A DNA stretch of 64,000 nucleotides from Escallonia rubra (taxonomy: Eukaryota > Streptophyta > Magnoliopsida > Escalloniales > Escalloniaceae): the NCBI GenBank assembly GCA_033065855.1, contig JAVXUO010002784.1:34155-98154 (forward strand), read 5' to 3'. Positions 57,873 through 64,000 of this stretch are shown one piece after another. Under the pieces are notes generated by a model. The model had not been told where the DNA came from and ran no database searches. It was given only the letters and a program-made list of their open reading frames with translations. Position 1 is the stretch's first letter. The number at the start of each line of letters is the position of its first letter. A program made the position numbers and the translations under genes.

Positions 57873-58997
57873 TACTTGCCAAACCAGTTAGGCTAGCTGG
57901 CACCTTCTAATCTATGTTTTTGCGACACAAATTTGATCCTGTTGCTTAAAACTACCTCCTTTAATATTTTTTTGTTCTCATTTAATTTGTCTATTTCCAT
58001 GTGTTTGTTTTGCTCTGAAGTATGTGGAATCAATTTGAAGTACCGATATCTCATCTTCCCACTTTCAAGACATTAGTTGCTCTGCTTAGTTTTAATGGGT
58101 TGAAACAGGGTGGCGCATATTGCCTCCAATAAGTAAATAGACAAGAAATATTCTCTTTATTGAAAATCGGAAGATATATGTGCCTTGTATCTATTTCTTT
58201 TAAAAAATAATATGCATTCAAACTACATGATAAAGACCTAGTTCTTTCAGATGTGGCTTATCACGACAGAAGGCAACTGAAAGATTCTTATTGATGATTC
58301 TCAAAATGTATCATAAGAATGCCATTAGTCTTTTTGAGCTATAAGTTTAGTGTGATCATAAGTAGGATCCATGAGAGAATATGCATAGAAGTAGTAACAA
58401 AAAACTTATCAGAAAATCAATTGTTTCTTTATTACAACGAAGCATCTATCTCCAGTGTGATAATGCAGCGACCAGTGTCTCTAGAGATAATTATGTAGCT
58501 TGTGATTTGTTCTCTTTATTGTCTTCCCGTTATTCCTCAGAACAGAGGTAACCATATTTGCAGTTAGTAGCTGACCTTAAGCCATTTTTTCCTCCCTTCG
58601 AAATCCCACTTTTGACCTGTGCTTCTCAGCAATAAAGTTTGATAATAGTGGGTTCAATCTCAAGCACAACTACGGTTTTCATGTGGCAATATTTGGTAGT
58701 GGCTTAGCTTGTAAGCGAGAAGTATTTATTCTGGGAACGTGGCATTTTGTGTCGGCCTTGTAATGCACATTACCATGGAGATTTCGCCGCTGCCTTCCAT
58801 GGTAATGAAGCTCAATAGCGTAAATACTGTAAGACGGTCGTTATCAAGTTATATAAGAGAATATTCTAGATGGTTAGTACTGAGGGTAGTTTATTGCAGT
58901 TACCACTGGTCTACGGTGTCATGTAACCTGTAGTATGGTTCTCACAAAATGTGGTATTAACTATTAAGTCCATTCTCAATAGTTAACAATAGTTCAC
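57873..58997. other. No gene recognised
   Basis: AT-rich DNA with no recognisable frame. A short palindrome, TTACCATGGAGATTTCG facing CCTTCCATGGTAA, lies near 58,770-58,807. No PPR exon was found. Confidence 0.4.
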
Positions 58998-61900
58998 TGC
59001 GACACCCCCAACCCTAGTGACGTAACCAGAGCCGGGTTGCCGGTCATAACTGCGTCACAACCGTGGTCATAACTGCATCACAACCCTACTGGACAACAGG
59101 GCAACTCTAGATACACCTTTAAATATATACATAAAGTTTCAAAAAGCCATCCTTACAAAAATTTTCACCATAAAGCTCAACATGAGCATAACTGAAGTTT
59201 TTACACAAAACATCTAATCCCAAAATACGGATGTCACCGTCTTACTTTTCTTCTCACAGATCAGGTCGCCTTCTCTTTCCCTTTCCTGGACGTTTCCCCT
59301 ACCTCGCCCTGACTACCTGAAACATTGCAGGTAAGGAATGAGCGCAAATCACCCAGTAAAGATATTATGAGGAGTAACGTGTATAACTAAGTGACAACAT
59401 TGGGAGAAATAATAATCAACCTCAACGATATCAAGAATCCAGAGTTCAATGGATAACACAACATCAATTTAACGATCAAGCAACATATATTTTTCTTTAA
59501 TCAGATTGAGCGACTTTAAGGCCCAACAGAACAACATTATCACAACATTTTATAAACTGAACTGACTGCCTGACCCACTATGCACATGAACACTAAATCG
59601 CCAAATTAAACATTAATAAAATACAAGCCATTAAAATCGCTAACGTCATAATAAAATCAAATGCAATGCAGACCCTGACTCGACTGACTAGACTTGATTG
59701 ACACGAACGACTCGACTTGCGCACCTTTCACTAGCGCTCCTTTCACATAATGTCCCATACTCTGGGATGTTCATCTCAGCCTCAGATAAATGAAAGAGAC
59801 ATCAAGCACAAGAAGGGAACTCACGAAGAGTGTTCGTCCCCGAACCACGCTATCGTCAAAACACAAATAACAGCTACTGGACGGACTAAGGAAATTGAGT
59901 TCACCTTATGTCCTTGGTCAATCAACTACTCAACAAGAAATTCCGGTCATGCCAGTGTTATTAAAAGCGCGCCTAGGCGCAAGGCGCGCTCAGGCTCACA
60001 ACCCGCGCCTCGCCTAGGCCTAGGCGCAGCACGTTCAAGTAGGCGCGCGCCTTGTGAGCCTAGGCGCTAAGGCGCTAGGCGCGAAGCGGGGCGGGAGGCG
60101 CAAAGCTAGGCGCATATGTTACATGGGCCGTTGGATGTTATATCATCTTGTTACATGGGCCGTTGGATCTTGTTTTCTTTTTAGCTTTCTAATTATTAAC
60201 CCAAAGTCCCAAAGTCTAAAATCCCCAAAATCCCCAAATCCAAATCAATTTCACTGTCTACGTGCGACTGAACTATGTGTGTGGGACTTTTCTGTGCCTC
60301 GGTGACCTCATCACTCCTCGTCCTTGCTCCGGTGACCGGTCGCCGTCGTCGCTGCCATCGCCTGTCCCCTCGCCGCCGGCCGCTAGTTGCTCTGCTGCCT
60401 CTGTCAACGCCGCGGCGCTGCTCCTGTCGCTGCTACTCCGCTGCTCCACGCCTCCACCCCGCTGGTTTCTCTCTCTCTCTCCCCCTCCCTCCTTCACTCC
60501 GTCGTCAGACTGTCACTCCCTCCCTTGCTCCCGGCCGTGACAGTGCGAATTTGTAGCTGGAAGCCTGCACCCAACGACATAGCTGAAAGATGGAGAGATT
60601 GATACGTAGAGAGGAATAGAGGAAGTGAGAAGCTTTTGGGAGAGTACAATGGGCAGTGAATTGGTGATGTTAAAGTCTGGTTCAGGGCCTGAGAGGTGCC
60701 GGTGCAGGCATTTGGAGCTGCTACGCATTTGGAGCTTACACGTCCTAACCTGTTAAACGGAACGTGGAAGCCATGCAGGCCTTCTCTGGAATTATACATT
60801 ACTTACACAGTTACACTTGAATAATTATCCATGAACTTGTGTCTATATTGAATAAACTTACAGGCGATAAATATTGATATTAAAGTAAATGTGGTATGTC
60901 TCTAAATCACAAAATAGTAACTCACACATCAGAAACACAAGAGCACGGTGTCTGTTCTTTCATGCTTACTTCACATATTCAGGGATTTCAGTTTCCACTT
61001 AATGAAAACAAAAAATACATTATGCACTAAATCTAAGCACTAGGCAGCTATTTGCCTCGGACTTTTGTAAACAATATATTCAGTGGATTTAAGACTTTTG
61101 TACTGTTAGAAGTTTGTTAAATTATGATGTTATGAATTTTGAAACTTTTTCTAGTGTTTGGAACTTTGTTAATTGTTATGTTCTTAATTTTTTTAAACAT
61201 AATTTTATTGTTTTAATGCACTATTATTTATTTTAATTTTGCGCCTCGCTTCGAAAAGGCGCGCGTCTGCGCCTTGCGCCTAGGCTCCAGGGACCTTTTG
61301 CGCCTTAGATGCGCATGCGCCTTTAATAACACTGGGTCATGCACACGACCGGGGTTCAACATGATAATTTGAAATCACACCAATAATATGCACAAAGTGG
61401 ACTAGGGACAAGCTAGTTGCAAACCTCAACAATATTTTAAGCTAAGAGAGACATCGGCGCAACAACCGCCGACACCTCATATCCACCATACAACATTCAT
61501 CATACTAGACACTATCAACGATGTGTATGCCACGAGGAGCAATTGGTAGGATACGGAGAGCCGTACTATCCTTACCTTGACTTTTAGCCGACGAGCCCAG
61601 CAACTTCAACCACCACGAGCGGGTCACCTAATCGAATAAGACCTTGCTCGTTAGCCACTAACCATCATAAATACACAATTATTCTACTCCTATTTTATCA
61701 ATTATTTACACTATTTTACAGCGGTCGGTTACTCCGACCCGACAGCCGGGTCTTTCACCTAGCCTAGTACCGCACCAGTGCTGATACCCCTCATTTAGGG
61801 GTATTAACCCCATTCCCCGCTTCTCGTTACTCAAAACGCTTAATTTAATGCATTCCCTGAAGTTCGGAGTCGACACAGTAAAATTACCAAAACACCCCCC

Positions 61901-62570
61901 TCCCCCCCGAGGTGGTAAATTACTAAAATGCCCCTGATAGTCACTACCGCTCCCGCTACCCCAAATCTGCTTCAAAACAACCCTATGGATGCTTTATACC
62001 CCTTTCTGGACTAAAAAGTCATTTAGAAAATTTTCTAGGGAAAATTACCAAAATACGCCCTCCGAGTGACAAATTACCAAAATGCGCGTCTGGGGGTTTC
62101 TGGCACCAGAAAAATCTCAAAACATCTTAAAACATTATTTTAAGCGTCTTGAAATCATTTTTGAGCTAAAAAGTATTTTATAAAATTTTGGCCCAAAAAT
62201 CCCGAACCGGTGTTCGGACTGGGCGCTTAAAAGCCTGTTTGGCCAAAAATAGCTAATGAGTTCGGAATGACCCGAAATCTTTGGAAATGAAACTTCTCAG
62301 CATCCTAGGGTTCTCACAAAATTTTCGCGCAAAACCGCGCTAGCTTGATATTTTAAATTTTACTGTAAAGTCCCAAAATTCCCGCGTCGGTTAGCCTCCT
62401 TCCGACCTCCAAATTTTTTGCACGATGTAGGTCTTCTAAAAATAACTAGGGTCTTTTTTTTTTGCACTTTGACTAATTCTGACCCTAACTATTTTTAAAA
62501 ATTCGGATTAGAAACTGTTAATTAAGTTTTCATTTTTAGCGACGAAAACATCTACTGTTCAAATTCGAAA
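58998..62570 (-). repeat. Gypsy-type LTR, reverse orientation, interrupted by a hAT element
   Basis: Starts TGCGACACCCCCAACCC. The polyadenylation-region motif in reverse, CCTGAAACATTGCAGGTAAG ... ATCACCCAGTAAAG, is at about 59,318-59,362. After the hAT element the sequence continues as AT-rich blocks. CGATGTAGGTCTTCTAAAA followed by TTTGCACTTTGAC (62,420-62,475) matches the family X copies near 7,400 and 30,050. It is related to but distinct from the 5287 copy. The right end is unresolved and may extend beyond 63.4 kb. Confidence 0.55.
59953..61334. mobile_element. Non-autonomous hAT element, perfect 8 bp duplication
   Basis: Inverted termini CAGTGTTATTAAA and TTTAATAACACTG lie at 59,953 and 61,334, with subterminal GCGCCTAGGCGC-type palindromic repeats at both ends. 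The 8 bp duplication GGTCATGC is at 59,945-59,952 and 61,335-61,342. Length is 1,382 bp. No hAT transposase is visible. A GC-rich insert (60,290-60,540) and a mixed segment (60,541-60,800) fill the interior, followed by AT-rich DNA. The element sits in a reverse-oriented LTR. Confidence 0.92.
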
Positions 62571-62802
62571 ACACTATTACACCTTCAGCACACACACGCC
62601 TTCTTCCTTCTTCAACCAGCTGTATACCTGGGTATATTCACCCCACAATCACGCATGGATTTCCCTCAATCACTTATCTTAAACCAATTGAACTCATTAC
62701 AATCCAATTATTCATGACCTAATCCAATTTATTTACATCAATTACACACAATTAAACACATACCATTCGAATAAATTCTTAAACCCGAAGAACACACACT
62801 AA

Positions 62803-63348
62803 GGCTCTGTTTGATTTTCTTTTCGTTTTTAGTTTTTTCTCCAGTTTTGTGAACAGGAGAAAAAAAACGTGTTTGACACAGTTTTCGTTTTTTTTCCTTC
62901 AGTTTTGAAAACCAGTTTTTAAAACAGGGCTGTTTTTTAAATCTCCTATGTAGGAGTTTTTGNTTTTCAGTTTTGGTATTTATTTTGAGACCACCACCAC
63001 CACCCTCCCACCGCCATAGCCACTGCCCATCGCCGGCGACCACCTCGGCCTGCCGGTCGGCCACTGCCTGCCGCTGGCCAGCGCCAGCTACCACCGCCGG
63101 CGGGCCACAACCAGCGACTGCTGTCGGCCGCCGCCACGCCCCACCACCGCCACCGCAAATCACCACCAAAGAAAAAACTCAAAATAAAAATTAGGTAATC
63201 AAACACCCAAAAGAAAAAACTCAAAATAAAAATTGGGAAATCAAACACCCATTTGTTTTTGTAAAAAATAAAAACGAAACTAATTTTAGTTTTAGGTTTT
63301 TTTTTTTAAAACAGAAAATCAAAACTAGAAGTGATTTCAAACGCTACC
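62803..63348. mobile_element. Tourist/PIF-Harbinger-like non-autonomous element
   Basis: The left end GGCTCTGTTTGATTT and the right end (in reverse) GGTAGCGTTTGAAAT face each other, with TAA at 62,800-62,802 and 63,349-63,351 as a 3 bp duplication. The TIRs agree only partly (about 9 of 15), but the subterminal A/T-rich blocks (TTTTCGTTTTTAGTTTTTT and AAACTAAAATTAGTTTCG) also mirror each other. Inside, a CCACCACCGCC-rich stretch (62,988-63,165) and a tandem AATCAAACACCCAAAAG duplication occur. One undetermined base (N) lies at 62,963. Confidence 0.62.
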
Positions 63349-63351
63349 TAA

Positions 63352-64000
63352 ATCTTCCAAACACACACTGAAACCATGCCAAATACGAAACCCTAATTAG
63401 TTTCTCCTTCCTTGTTGTTTTAGATTCTTATATCACACCATGCCAACAAGAATCCATTCGATTCTTCCAATCCCTGAATATATATATACATAACCAAGAT
63501 TTTCAACCAAGATTCAACCAATTTCCGCAATTTTTTCCGCAATTAGGGTTCAAGATTCATACCCTGATGGGTTTAGGTTCTTCCTTTTTTTTTTTTTTTT
63601 CTCCTTCTTCCTCCTTTCCCCTTTTTTTTCCTTCCCTTTTTCCTTTCCGCTGCTTCTCTCTGTTCTTGTTCTTCAGTCATGTTTCAGACTTTGCCTTATT
63701 TCTATTTTGCACCCCAAAATTATTTTTCTTATATTTTCTCTCCATAATCTTATCCCCACAATAGTCTATTGTTTATGAGGCTTAGTCAGCTCAATTCAAT
63801 CAAGAGGTGGCAAACACTCGGCTGAATTCTCCCCACATTGTGACACATTTTGCAAACTTTCATAATTTGCACTTTGACCCCTCAAGTTTCTAAAATTGCA
63901 TTTTGACCCCTCTAGTTTAGGAAAATTACGCTTTGACCCCAAAACCATACTAACCCCTCATTTCACTTCCTAAAACCTAATTATCATCAAAATGACGCTA
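63352..64000. other. LTR-like or other repeat DNA to the window end; no gene
   Basis: CT- and T-rich tract at 63,579-63,640. From 63,865 the phrase TTGCACTTTGACCCCTCAAG and its variants (GCATTTTGACCCCTCTAG, TACGCTTTGACCCC) repeat three times. That may be the start of another inverted-repeat element running off the window. Confidence 0.4.

Overview
The window is repeat-dominated nuclear DNA of a flowering plant, most likely a eudicot. Three things point there: tRNA-iMet-primed Ty3/gypsy and Ty1/copia LTR elements, a CACTA transposon with the plant TNP2/DUF4218/DUF4216 gene set, and one exon closely resembling the Arabidopsis PPR gene At1g02150. I see no complete host gene, no tRNA or rRNA gene and no CRISPR array. 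Nearly every kilobase can be assigned to a transposon, an LTR remnant or a tandem repeat.

Left part (1-28 kb). A decayed CACTA second gene (about 2.85-3.96 kb, + strand) is followed by old gypsy-type LTRs in reverse orientation (5.3-12.2 kb), cut by a GC-rich block with a ~169 bp-period array (9.6-10.2 kb). Next is a bounded LTR element (14,220-20,998) with matching 438/444 bp LTRs and an ATAGA target duplication. It shows no gag-pol and carries a 135 bp-period minisatellite (18.5-20.4 kb). Then come LTR remnants (21-23.1 kb), one end of another CACTA-like element (24.3-24.8 kb), a gypsy integrase fossil (24.9-25.7 kb, - strand) and a 2.24 kb LTR (25,748-27,988).

Middle (28-50 kb). A Mutator-like element (MULE) with a perfect 9 bp target duplication (28,180-29,921) sits in LTR sequence. 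The core of the window is a three-level nest. A copia LTR and gag start (32,554-33,032) is interrupted by a CACTA element (from 33,033). The CACTA is in turn interrupted by a young, nearly complete Tekay/Del-type chromovirus (33,488-42,560, ATATC duplication). The CACTA's two genes lie right of the chromovirus on the - strand: a Transposase_24-like gene, then a TNP2-type transposase. A 32 bp-stem hairpin lies between the genes and the CACTA end, and a degenerate tandem array lies upstream of the transposase.

Right part (50-64 kb). A hAT-like end (to 50,911) and several LTR fragments are interrupted by a second MULE (51,425-52,714, perfect 9 bp duplication). An orphan PPR first exon without its ATG (54,809-55,207) is followed by a Stowaway-like element holding a smaller hAT-type MITE. 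A reverse-oriented LTR (from 58,998) is interrupted by a hAT element (59,953-61,334, perfect 8 bp duplication). The last recognisable element is a Tourist/Harbinger-like one (62,803-63,348).

The genes do not form a pathway. What the window records is an order of insertions, recoverable from the target-site duplications. All comparisons were made by eye, and family names rest on remembered motifs, not on a search.
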